From the NCBI GenBank assembly GCA_016785225.1, contig JAFBJZ010000872.1, positions 182,501 to 246,500 of the forward strand: a DNA stretch of 64,000 nucleotides, given 5' to 3'. This stretch comes from Psettodes erumei. Lineage: Eukaryota; Chordata; Actinopteri; Pleuronectiformes; Psettodidae. Positions within the stretch are counted from its first letter, which is position 1, and every line of letters begins with the position of its first letter. Both the position numbers and the translations under genes were made by a program. The notes beneath the pieces were generated by a model. That model was not told where the DNA came from and made no database searches. It saw only the letters and a list, made by a program, of their open reading frames with translations. Below, piece after piece: positions 1 through 11,616 of the stretch.

Positions 1-1476
1 GTAGCAAAATGGGGAGACATGTTGGCATCACAGGGAGTAAATCATTCGGAGGTGAAAGACAAAGTGAAGAGTGTGAGGAAATGGAAACACTACAAATAAT
101 TCATGCTGATTCAAGAGAATCAAGACAGAGCTGTTTTGGTGATTGCATGCTGAAAGAAAGACAGTAAGCAAAAGCCTCTCAACAGGGACAACCCCACGAA
201 AAGTCTCCCGATCCTCATTGCCTCCCTACCAGCTCTCCCTCCCTCCTGGTCCCCCACAAAGAACCAGAAAGACTATAAGCTGCTTTCTATAATACAGCTG
301 CACAATGGCTTCTAATACTCGATTTTTAGTCCCCCACCCACCCACCCTGTCTGCCTGTCTGCCTGACTGAAAATGGATTGTAATGCTGCATACTGCCCCC
401 TGCACACATGTTCTGCTTTATAGTGCGTGTTTCTGGGATGTAGCTTTTCTGAACACTTTACCCCCTCCTCTCTGCAGAGAAATGTCTCTGGAATAGGTTT
501 AAATGGAGCACTTGACCCATCTGTCCTCTATGTTAATAGTTTGGAGCTGTGACGTGTGCACTGTCCTGCTGTAACTGTCCACCAATCTCAGTCAGGACAT
601 TGTTTTGAAGCCTGATCTTTTCTCCTCGTCGCCTCTGCTGCCATCATCATTTTATGCTTGGCTGAGCATCATCCAGAGTGGTTATTACACTCTGTTTAAA
701 AACGCACTGCCTTTTCAGCTGCACTCATACATTCACATCTGTGTTTTCTTTATCTATGTGGGTCATCTCTATTTCCACATCATTCCATCCTTTTTATCTG
801 GCAATGGCAGTTCAGACTCCATTTTTAAATGATAAAACAGAGGAGGAGAAAACCCTGAAAGGTTCAACCAGAAACACATTAAGCCCAGCATGTTGTGAGA
901 AAGACCAAGCAGTAGGACAGGACGAGAAGGATATAAAAGGCATGCATGGAGAGGTAATGTGGAAGGATAAAGATTAGAAGAGAACGAGACATGAACGAGG
1001 AAATGGAGCAGAGAGAGAGGTGAGGAAAGCAGACAAGACACCAGGAAGGGGGAAAAAAAGAAAAATCAAGGAAAGTCAGGAATGGGTGCTGATTTTTGCC
1101 AGCAGGAGACAAGTGTAACCATGGTTACAAGGCAAAGGAATGATGTCATTGTTTATACATGGTGCTTAGCATGGTGGGGCTATTTTTGGGGCTCGGAAGT
1201 GGGATATTTTCACCCTCAGCATTTAATTGTCTCACATTAGGTGAAAAATGGAGACCATTTTGTGAACGAGTCTATGTGCTGGGATTTTTTTTGTTTAATT
1301 TACAGCCTTTATAGATAATAGAACATGAAGACTGATGCTGCACCAGTCATTTCCAGACTATGCCAACTTCATCATCATTACTTTGCAGTTTCCCTTATTC
1401 ACTTTTCTGATTTGTTCCCTGACACCTTTATTTATTATTGTTAAAATAGAAATTAAAGGTGAGAACCCAGTATTGG

Positions 1477-1645
1477 TAGGGCTGAACCAATATGTTTTAT
1501 CATTATTATCAATTGATGTGTTTTCAGTCAACTGAGTAATCATTTAGTAAATAATGAAATAATGAACTTATTGGTTGAATGTCTTGTTTTGTCCAACCAA
1601 CAATCCAAAATCATAAGTTACGATTAGACGATTAACTGATTTCCT
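1477..1645 (+). repeat. Decayed fish interspersed repeat (AGGGCTG..ATCGATTA type)
   Basis: It begins TAGGGCTGAACC, passes through many TTATCAATTGAT-like and GATTAACTGAT-like ATTA-rich words, and contains AATGTCTTGTTTTGTCCAAC near 1580. I recognise this order from a short non-coding element that is very common in spiny-rayed fish genomes. The copy is diverged and has no coding capacity. Family name not assigned. Confidence 0.45.
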
Positions 1646-2254
1646 CTGAATCTATTATTGACTTCAGCACTAAAATCAAGCAAAGGTCTTAATGGTCTGC
1701 ATGAAAATGGTGAACAGGAATATGAACCACATGATCAAACAAAACAAATCAGGCTGTCTACAGCAAAGCATCAGTATGCAGGTCTATATATCTATCTATC
1801 TAGTCAACCTCTAAATGTCACTATGGATGTAGGTTACTTATCTTCACCCCATGCTCATCCTCCTCTAGGATACATGTGTATCCAATGTAGGATACACATG
1901 CATGCACACACAGGCATACACACACACACACTCAAAAAAAGTAAACATAATTCTAAGACATGAGTGAATGCACAATCTCCCATACACACATACAGTATAT
2001 GCCACACCCAGAAATGTAGTGCCCCCAGAGGAAATCAGACTGCTGCAGGCTCAGCTAATGTAGGTCAATTGACTGACAACTCCCCTACCTCCATCAATGG
2101 GTATGGACAGATATGGGGCAGAAGAGAGGGGCAGGGCCAGGCAGGGAATTTGCAAATTGAAGATTCTTGATTTTGTTAACTCTCTCTCCTCCACAATGGC
2201 ATGGAGATGTAACCACTGTCAAACAAAACATGTATAAAAACAAGATGTGAGTGT

Positions 2255-2258
<4 letters not shown>

Positions 2259-2326
<68 letters not shown>
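2259..2326. repeat. (TG)n microsatellite, 68 bp
   Basis: Uninterrupted TG dinucleotides, the longest pure array in the window, in the intergenic part. Likely polymorphic and able to form Z-DNA. Confidence 0.98.
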
Positions 2327-2327
<1 letters not shown>

Positions 2328-5300
2328 CTTGACACACAAACATAGTAACCAAACAGGATGATTGCATCAAATGGGTCAGGGGTTCGGATCCTTGTGATTT
2401 CCCTGACTACTACACATAGATACAAAACCTCAGGATTTCCACACGGACACAAACATCTCTTCAACTTCTACATGTAACTGTTACCATTTATTAAACTGCT
2501 ACATTACCGTGATACATCCAGAATATCTTGAGGTTAAGACGGGGCCCTTGGAGTCCTGCCCCATTTTTTTTCTCATCAGAAAGACCATCTGTTCATCTAA
2601 AAAAAAAAAAAAGGCACAATTACTGTTTTATCTGCCCTGCAGGAACATGTGTTTTTTTTCAAGACACAGCAAAGCACCTTAAGGTCAAGTGATAAAAACC
2701 CACAAACAAAGCAGCATTATGATGATAAATCTTGAGGAACAAATGTCATCTACTTGTTTTTTTTCAGATCGTACTCAGGGACAGAATCATCACTGTCTTG
2801 TTACAAACCACAAACATTCAGTGTCAGACACAGTACTCAATTGTTCCACCTACAAACCTTATAGCACTAATATTATGCTGGGTTTATACGTGTCTGTATT
2901 GTTTTATTTTTTCCATCTCAATAATCCCAATAAAAAAACAGCCTGATGAAAATATAAGAAACTACACTGTCATCAAATATTCTAGCAGCGCTGGCAGACA
3001 GTTCAGGTAATATTAAATAGAGACAGAAATATGTGACTGCATGTTGTGAGTTTCAATCCTGTGCACATAATTTGTATCGATTCACAGGAACGGTCCACAT
3101 CGGTCAGCTGTGGTTACAGAAAGGATACATAGGCTGCACTAGGGTCTAAGTTTATGGCACTAAACACTACTATAATTTGTGAACTTGTCATTGCAAGACT
3201 ACGTGATGCTAAATGTCAGGTTTGTTGTGCCCACACCGGTGGAGTCTGTACTGCAGCTGACATCAACACCTAAGCCTCCATGCCTCTACCATTATTGTTT
3301 ATTTACTGCATATGTGAGGACACTGAGTATGTGTTCCCGATTGTGCATGTGAGGTAGAGGAGAAGGGAAAGGGAGCAGAGAGAGAGAGAGAGAGAGCACT
3401 ATGGTCATGTGTGTGGCTGTGCAACCCCGAATGCTTATTGATATTCTGTTTGCATCTACCTTCAGCTCAGCTTGCGGGAGAAGGCAGACCTTTGTCACTC
3501 TCAGTTCCACTCATATTTTGAGGAGAAATTAATCTCCAGAGAGAGAGAGACAGCAACAATGATCTGCTAGGATGAGCCATGACATTGTGGATTAGAAAAT
3601 GTGCAGAAAATTGTGGGTGGTAGAAGGATTTATGTGCATTCATGCATGCTGAAGTGGGTTAGGGATTGTGGGTTCATGGTGAATTTAAGCAGTGGAAGAA
3701 AATTGAAGGGAACTTATGTAAAAGAAAAAAAGGCAATGTAAACATGAATATTTTCGTTGGTTGTTGGAGTTCCTGAGATGACAATCACATTCCATTCAGG
3801 CCAGTGTGAAGGGCTTGCTGACTGTTTATTCAGCAGACACATATGAGCAAACAAACAAGATGCAAACAGAGGACACATGGGCAAAATAAATCAGATGGCA
3901 GGCAGATATGGCATAGCAAGATAATGAGAGAAAAAAGAGAAGGAAGAAAAAGAAGCGAGGAGCATGTATAAGGGAAGTGAGGCAGAAAAACACTGATAAA
4001 CTGTTCATGAGCAGCAAGGAATGCAAAAAAACATAAGGAGGGAGAAACAGAATCATGTAGTGAAGCTGCTCGGCAGATGGGGATCTACAGTATGTACTGA
4101 CACAGAAGCAGACAGACTCACACAGACTTCTGCATCAGTGGGTTTACCTCTGCATCCTGGGCAGCTCTGTGATGATGGAGATGTCACTCAGCCATGTGAC
4201 GGCACAGCCAATCGTTTGACACTGACTGGCCCATATTAATTGTGGGCTAATAGTGTGTCATATGGAGAGTGTTATACAAGCAGCCAAGTAATTTGATCAG
4301 GGGGACATTAAGATATGATGGCTGATTCAGGGAGACTGAATAAGGCAGGAATTAAGAGACATGTTTACACACAGGAGACTTATGTGTGGATTTATGCACT
4401 TGCTTGCTGGAAATTTTAAAGAGACGCAAACAATCCTTCCATACACAGACGCACACTCATATATATATTATATATTCATATACATATACATATACATATT
4501 CAAATTCACAGATATGCAATGTCATACATGTACTGCCATATGCTCCCTTTTTTTTGCTGGCATTCATCAGCAGTTACTCAAACCCTAGACTTTAAATGCC
4601 AGTGTATTTCTCTCTTTAACCAGCAGGAAAGTTGAGAAAGGGCCAATCTAAACAAGTGAAGGGAGGCTTTAATCCACGGTTCTCAGAAACTGAGACTGAG
4701 AGAAAGAGCAATGAGCTGTGGAGTGTACAGCCAAGTTCAAGACAAATGAAAGACATTTATTTCAGAGCTCTGGTGATGGGGAACCTAATAGCAGCCAGAG
4801 AAATGTGTACACACGCACACACCAACAAAGCCTGGGTCAGAGGAAAAGAGAAAGGGAGTTAGATGAAAAAAGGATATGGAAATAGAACAAAAGAGGAAGC
4901 ATACAAAAAAATAAAAGATAATTTATGTGTATTGTTTTCTTTTTTCACAGCTGAGGTCATATATCCACATCTAACACTCCCTCCTCCTTCAGGAGATGGA
5001 GTGGTGGCCGAAGTTCGCTTTGCTACCTGGAGACCGACAGCCTCCTTCAGCTAGCCAATCAGAGGCTAAGAAAAACAGCCTCCTGCTCTGCCATTGGTCC
5101 CCTGCTCTCAGGAACTCATTCCGCTGTCAATGGCTGTGCCATTGTGTCGTTTGGCAGCACTGAAGCCAGTCATACTGCCCCCCTTTCTTTGTTCGCACCT
5201 CTTTTTTCCAGCAGGCCCCCCTTCACGCATGTAAGGGCGCAGACGCTCACACACAGACACACGCATACAAATCTCCCCCGACTCCCTTGAATGTCACAAC

Positions 5301-5764
5301 AAGAGACGGAGGGAGTCTGGGAATCAGGAGGACCTGACACTCATAGTAATGAGACATCACTGTGGATCCCATCACAGTCCATAACCTTGACCACAACTAA
5401 CCCACAGAGCTTTAAAAAAAACAACTTCAACCTGAAATATGGATAAACCTTTTCACTTTGCCTTAATCAATACCTTAATATGTACATTTTTTTAAAACTC
5501 TAAACCATTCTCATAACGCTTCTTCTGATAGTCTCCATGTAAATTTTGTTCATAGCAATTTTTGTGCAACTGCAACACTTGATGTATGTCAGAGCACCTG
5601 TTACCTGGTTATAATCGCCAAACCTTAACTATACCATGCAGAAAAGCAGCAAAAAATCTAATGAAAAATATCAGTGATGAATGATAACAAATATCATCAT
5701 AACATCATAACAACAAATAACTTTCTGTGCCATATTTGTAAAGAACAACACTAAAACAACGACA

Positions 5765-5938
5765 ATGCTAACATGCCAAACGTACGTGTTTTCAACATCT
5801 TACTTTAGCATATTAGCATGCTAATGCTCTCTAATTAGCACTAAACACCAAGTACAGCTGTTGCTGAAAAGAATGTCAGTTTTGCAGGGCTATTATCAAT
5901 CAAAGAATTAGCAAAATGAAGGTGTTGCTGATGCTAGA
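5765..5938 (+). repeat. Decayed percomorph interspersed repeat (TTAGCATGCTAA type)
   Basis: The order of words GCTAACATGC, CATCTTACTTTAGC, TTAGCATGCTAATGCT, CTAATTAGCACTAAACAC, AAGTACAGCTG and GTTTTGCAGG is that of a repeat found in many copies in perch-like fish. TTAGCATGCTAA is itself palindromic. Non-coding, moderately diverged. Confidence 0.55.
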
Positions 5939-7335
5939 TTGGGATTATTTACTGCTGAGAACATGAATGAGGTTTTCATGCACACATTTCTAACAGTTCC
6001 TCTAAACATGCTCATCCAAACTAGTAGCTACAACTTCTGTGTAAATACACACACAGTCACATGCAGAACCAGTGTGAGCTTCAGTCCGAGTCCAGCAACA
6101 TTAAAACAGATGCCACAACCATTCTTAAATACACCAGGGTTGATTCTATTCACTAGAGGTCACAAATGTGAAGGATGGCTAAAGCTAGCCAAAAAGCTTT
6201 AGTTACAACCAAAACAAACATGGCGTGCTGGAGGAGAGGTAGGCAACATGTTGTAGTTAACATGAGCTTGCCTCATTCTCCAAGATGACTTAAGAGTCAT
6301 GTGACTTTTACAAACAATTCAGACCTGCTGAAACACTGTAAACAGGATGACAGAAGCTACATGCGAGTGTAAACGAAGCAGGTATAATCAGCCACAGCAA
6401 GTGTGTAGGCATGCAGGACCTTTGATGGACACGTATGAAAGAACAGTCAGTGACTGTGGGGACATGCCCCACAAACGCCTGTCGTCGATAACTCTGTCTT
6501 AACTCTGACATGAACTGAGACTCAGAGTTTGCATTCTGTCTTCTCACTGCTCCCTTTTGCTAACACGAACACGATGTGTTTACACAGCCAACTGTGGTGT
6601 CCCGAGCACAAGTGTAACAGAATGTCAGCACACATTCAGACACACCCACATAAGAACACACCTCCTGGCTACAGCTACACAACGGTGCTAATTTGGCAAG
6701 CAAAAAAAAAGAGGATGTACACACAGCAGAACACACACAGAGACACTGGCAGGTCGTCTGTTCTCAGATGCTACCACGGTGGTGGTGTTGGCGGTGAACA
6801 GAGTCCACCGTTTTTTAATCCACAGGCCTCCACATTTGTTTGCAGAGCTAATCACTTCATCATGGCCAACATCTCCTCCCATCTACCATTTCTGTTTCAG
6901 TCCCTCTGCCTCTTTTCATCTGCCATTTTATAGATTCTTTATTTCATTAATCCTCAAGCCTCCACCATGTTTTTGATTGCATCTCTCATCTGTTCTGAAC
7001 TGTCACTCTGGCTCTCCTCTCCTTTATATTAGCATTTCCTCCTGACCATTTTTTACTTCTTACTGATATGTATTATTGATATTTGTACATCAAAAAGGAC
7101 ATCAAAATTAAGTCAAAGTCAATCTTTCTCCATTTATGATTCACAAGGATTCCCCATTCCCAGTGCACACACACAATTTACCTCAGCTACCCTTCTGTGG
7201 CTAACATAAGGAGTACACACCCACACCGTTGAAAAAGCAAAGAGCTACAGGCCCTGTTATAGCTGACTGTGATTGGGATCAGATGCTGGAGAAAGACTGC
7301 CTATTTCTGTGTTCAAAGAGACAGGAAGAGTGACA

Positions 7336-7336
<1 letters not shown>

Positions 7337-7367
<31 letters not shown>
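7337..7367. repeat. (AC)n microsatellite
   Basis: Uninterrupted AC dinucleotides in intergenic sequence. Confidence 0.95.
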
Positions 7368-7371
<4 letters not shown>

Positions 7372-9740
7372 TATAGCACAGATATTTTGATTTAGCATCT
7401 TCTTTAGTGTCAAGCCAGAATCATTACTGCTGTGGGCCACATGTATGTGTGTTTTCCCAGAGAACGATTGTAAAAGATGAAAGGAAGTTAGACGTTTCTT
7501 GTTAAATCAACAGGGGCAGTTAATGAGGTGAAAGGACGGCAGTTTCAGCTCAGGTTCACTAAACAGCAGAGGCCTTTAGTCAAAGTGCACAGAAAGGGAT
7601 TCCGTATTCTCTGTGTTTGACATAAATAACTTCCAAAACCAGAACTCATTATTTTTTGGAGAACATTAGGTAAGTGCTTAAAGTTAATGTATACTGCTTA
7701 TACTGAGGTACATTACCCATAAACCATGTGTTCAGCTTTCCTGGATGGTTTCTTGGAAAACTTCATTGCCCAATAAACAGCACAAGTCGAGCCTGGCTTT
7801 CTTTACTGATGTTTATCGTCCTTACTTACACAGGCTGACCTGTACAAGGAGAGAGGGAATAGATGTGAATTCACTTTTCAGGTACGACATTATATAGCCA
7901 AAGAATAAAAGACATGATTGATGCAAAGCAGATGCAAAGATTTCCGTCTGAACACGCTGCAGCCAGTGAGATTATCCTGACAGAAGCTGTCAAAGATTAA
8001 GGACATGTGGGATGAAAGATGTTCAAAAAAAGAGAAAATCAACTCACCTCACTGTAGAAAGCTGAGGCAAAGTGAACTTCTCCAGCTATTTTTACCAGGC
8101 TTGCATCTGCGGTGCCTGGTGTGACACAGCAGGGCATTTCTGAGATATTCCCAGACAGAACAGGCCAGTATGGCTCAGCTAACCACTGAAGGGAGGAGAT
8201 CAGGGATCAGAGGAAGTCAGGATACTTCATATTTTATATTAGGAAACTTTTCAGACTCAGTGCTGCTGACTGAGAAAGAAGCAGACTGGAGAGTCAAGTT
8301 GATAATCATATTGAATGCCAGATACAATACACGCATGAGTCCTCTGTGCAGACCTGGGTGCTCCACAGGTTTTACATAGTAAAGGCTGTTTACAGCTATG
8401 TCTATGCATTTATTTACATGTAAAAAAAGACCTTGTGTGGCTTTCTCTGGAGCTTTCTCTTAAGTTTTGATAGTAAATCTTTTAACTCTCATTTTTAAGA
8501 ATGTAAATCTTATAATGTTATAGTACTTTTAACACTAAATGTTAAAAGGTAAATCTCAACTCTCTGACCCAAGCTGACCACTTTGTTTCTCAGAAAGACT
8601 AAATGTTTAGTCCAAAAGAAATAAAATGGTGAACCAAGGCCAGACTCCTGTATTTTTTGTTGTTGTTGCTGCTGCAGAGCAGTTGTGTGAGTTTATATCC
8701 TAATGTGTAGCTTTAGGGCGAAGGACAAGGCGGTGAGATGAGGAAGAACAGCAACAGGAGTCTGAACAGAAATGGAGATGGGGTAGGACGCATGACTAAA
8801 AACAGAATAAGACATCAACTGCTCTCCATCTCTCTCTCTCTCTTTCTAACAAACACACACACAGTATAATGGTTCTAGTGAGGGATCATGTTGAACATGG
8901 GCAGTCACTGTTGGAAAATGTCAATGGAAACCATGGAGCCATGGAAAAGCCTGGAATTTGTCTGTAGAATAATAACAAATTCCACTGTTTACTCATTCTT
9001 CTGCTCTATTTTGGCAATAAAATTATAGTTTCACCAAGTGCAGTGACGATCTGGTATTTTACTGCACAATGTGTTTACATGAGTGAGAGGGACCGAAGGA
9101 GGGGGAGGAGAGAGATGCTTTAAAAGGATTTTACTTTGGCAAAGATACAGGAATACAACTGAGTGGAGAATAATAACACACGCAGACATTTTTATCTCTT
9201 TAACAGATCAACAGATGATGTTTACACCGACCACAAAAAGAGCCATTCACATCAGTTAATTCCTTAAGATATTTTAATAGTTCTGTGTAGCAAACAGAAT
9301 GACCATGTGCATTATTCCGTGTACATAGAGATATGTCTGAGAAAAACAAAAATGGTCTCCATTCAAATACATTAAAATAATCAACCGTAAAAATTCAAAT
9401 AGAAAACATTCTCTTTCAAGAAATGAGCAAAAGGAATGACTCAAAGTAAAAAGCAACAAATATTCCAGTGGTGTTCTGATAACCTTTTCATTTTTTCAGT
9501 AGCACTCTCTACTTGATGTCAAAAACAGCCGGCATCAGGTAATCACACCGTCACCTCGCACTCTCCGTCTGAGGAGATGTGCAGAATACTGCAGAGATAG
9601 GACAACCGTGTCTCTTGTTTAAATCCAAACGCAACATACGTTATGTCGAGATCGGGTGCAGCAGTCTGCCGGTTCAAAACGAAGAACCAGCGCTCAATCA
9701 GAACAAAGAATTCAAGACCTACTGTATTTAAAGAAGCTCA

Positions 9741-9746
9741 TTTATT
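9741..9746 (-). terminator. Alternative distal poly(A) signal AATAAA
   Basis: Canonical hexamer on the minus strand about 1.76 kb past the diaph1 stop. The stretch between the two signals includes two (CA)n tracts. Use of this site is a guess. Confidence 0.15.
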
Positions 9747-10117
9747 TTTAATTTTATGTTGTTTAAGTGCCAGTTCCTCCATGTCTAAGGACAGGTTTAT
9801 AGAAGATGTCATGTAATCACTGGTGTTGAAAACAAACAAACAAACAAAGATTTTCCCGGCCAATGTGAAGCACTGATGTTGATGCAGTGGGTTGATAAAG
9901 ACCACTGAAGTCTTCCCAGTGGTTTTACATCCTGAGGCTGGCTGGGCATTATTGCTACAGTATTGGGTTTGCATAGGAATTATTATTGCATGGAGCAGCT
10001 GACATCACCTCTCAGGACTCCTGTCAGATATTACAGCGCAACATCACGGCACCAGCACAAGCAAGGCCAGACATTCGGCAACTACTGCTGCAGTTCAGTG
10101 GGAGGGGAAGTGGGTGA

Positions 10118-10142
10118 ACACACACACACACACACACACACA
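10118..10142. repeat. (AC)n microsatellite
   Basis: AC array between the two candidate poly(A) signals of diaph1. Confidence 0.95.
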
Positions 10143-10294
10143 TTCAGACAAATGAACAAACACACATACTTGTCTCAGCAGTTTTTGGGCAGTTTGCCAG
10201 TGTGCTATATCCACAGCAGAAAGACCACAAAGCTGTTTATGAAACCTAGCATTTATGACAGCATGGTCGGTACCATACAGTAATTACAGATGGC

Positions 10295-10295
<1 letters not shown>

Positions 10296-10331
<36 letters not shown>
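10296..10331. repeat. (AC)n microsatellite
   Basis: Uninterrupted AC array just past the proximal candidate poly(A) signal. Confidence 0.95.
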
Positions 10332-10333
<2 letters not shown>

Positions 10334-10439
10334 AGGGAGTCAATTGAGCACACAAAACTAAATATAGGCAGCTTACTAACACACACACAGATATGTAAGG
10401 CATGTAAACTGCTCAGGCTAGGTTTTGTATGGAAACACC

Positions 10440-11506
10440 CTTTTAAAATGCAAAGTTTTATTTTTTTTGGTTTAACTGACTGTGGGAGAACTTTCTCTTC
10501 CTATTTAACGCCACTTCCCTCTGGGGTTTATGAGAATGTTCGTGGATGTGTAACAGTTGCGGGCATGTGTGGCGACGCAGCTTAAGACAGGCTGACGTAA
10601 ATTATCCCCATTTTCATGTGAAACATAAATTGTGCATGCAAGCAAGTGAACAAAATCCCCTCTCAGTAAAAAACAAAATACAAAAATAAACAAGTCAAAC
10701 TGCAGCATCCAGGTGATGACGACTGCCTGACCGGTCCACACACTGAACCAGTGCAAACTGTGATGGGACAAAACATGAAAGTCAAGTGATGAGACTGGAT
10801 TTCTAATGGTTGGCACATTTTTAAATATTACAGCAAGATGATTGACATTTACAAACAGTTACGTACAGTATTTTAGACCGCTATAACACAATATGTTCCA
10901 TAGAATAAAAAAAAGTGAAAAAGCGCAAAGTGGTCATGGCTGAAACATCCGAAAGAAAAAAAACAGATGATCTAGATGTTCCATTGTTGAAGTTGGAAGT
11001 AAAAAAAAAAAAAAAGGTGGATCCCTCCTGAGTAAGTCTTTGGAATTCCTCAAGATGCCCTTTGATAAATGACAGGTGAAGTGAGCGATGTAGAACTAAA
11101 GAGGAACAGGAACATCAACAGATATGTGCACATGCTGAATAAAGCCATTAACATTTTCATAACATTGGCAAAACATCCAAAGGTTGATGAGGAACGAGCA
11201 GGAGTTGAGGTGAGAGCCCCACCCTCATCCTCTGCCCCTCTCCGTCCTCACGGAAGACACAGCCAGTGCTACCCTAAAAGATGGTCCAAGTAGGACAAAG
11301 GTCGGAAAAACAGGCCGTCTTTCAGTAAAATAATCTGAGATTGACATTGGCCTCTGGAATGCCGGTGAAATACAATTGTGTTTGGAAATCACTGCCTCTG
11401 TGCATAAAATCTTTCTGCCTGTGCTGCCTAACTGGAACGAGGGGGGGCAACCTCCAGTAATTCCTCTAATGATTCTGCCCCCTCGAGTTTAGGCTCCTCC
11501 ATCTCC
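10440..11506 (-). other. diaph1: Probable diaph1 3' untranslated region
   Basis: The stretch runs from the stop codon to just past the first AATAAA on the minus strand (10457-10462). It has no long reading frame and holds A/T runs such as the poly(A) tract at 11000-11015 (plus strand). The extent is an inference from the poly(A) signal only. Confidence 0.4.
10457..10462 (-). terminator. Candidate poly(A) signal AATAAA
   Basis: This is the first canonical hexamer met on the minus strand after the diaph1 stop, about 1.05 kb downstream. A GT-rich stretch (GGGTGTTT) follows within about 25 bases, as expected for a downstream element. A second AATAAA lies at 9741-9746 and could serve a longer form. 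Confidence 0.35.
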
Positions 11507-11616
11507 TCAGACCTTTTTCTTCTTTGCGGCCAGTTTACTTGACGATGGCGTGTCCTCCTGCATCAGCTCTTTGGCCAGGATGTTGGTCACTGCGTGTCCA
11601 GCTCGTCGGTGGTTGG
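11507..11616 (-). CDS. diaph1: diaph1 window exon 14: C-terminal tail and stop
   Basis: Coding part of the last exon, acceptor TTTCTCAG|CC. It completes Ala682 and encodes NHRRAGHAVTNILAKELMQE then DTPSSSKLAAKKKKV and TGA (11507-11509). RRAGHAVTNILAKEL corresponds to RKAGCAVTSLLASEL of mammalian DIAPH1, which confirms that this distant exon belongs to the gene. The ending differs: it stops after a lysine-rich KLAAKKKKV instead of continuing for another 15-20 residues as in mammals. Confidence 0.92.

Larger units (their letters stand above)
1..10439. other. Intergenic region downstream of diaph1, no gene seen
   Basis: I translated and looked at the longer reading frames on both strands and saw no recognisable domain or chain of phase-compatible exons. 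The stretch contains at least two interspersed repeat remnants (near 1.5 and 5.8 kb), several (CA)n tracts, a (GA)n tract at 3380-3396 and ordinary AT-rich sequence. A gene further left cannot be excluded. Confidence 0.6.

Noticed and set aside
2259..2326. Long His-Thr or Val-Cys open frames over CA/TG arrays here and elsewhere
   Set aside because: Pure microsatellite translation; such arrays lack stops in several frames by composition.
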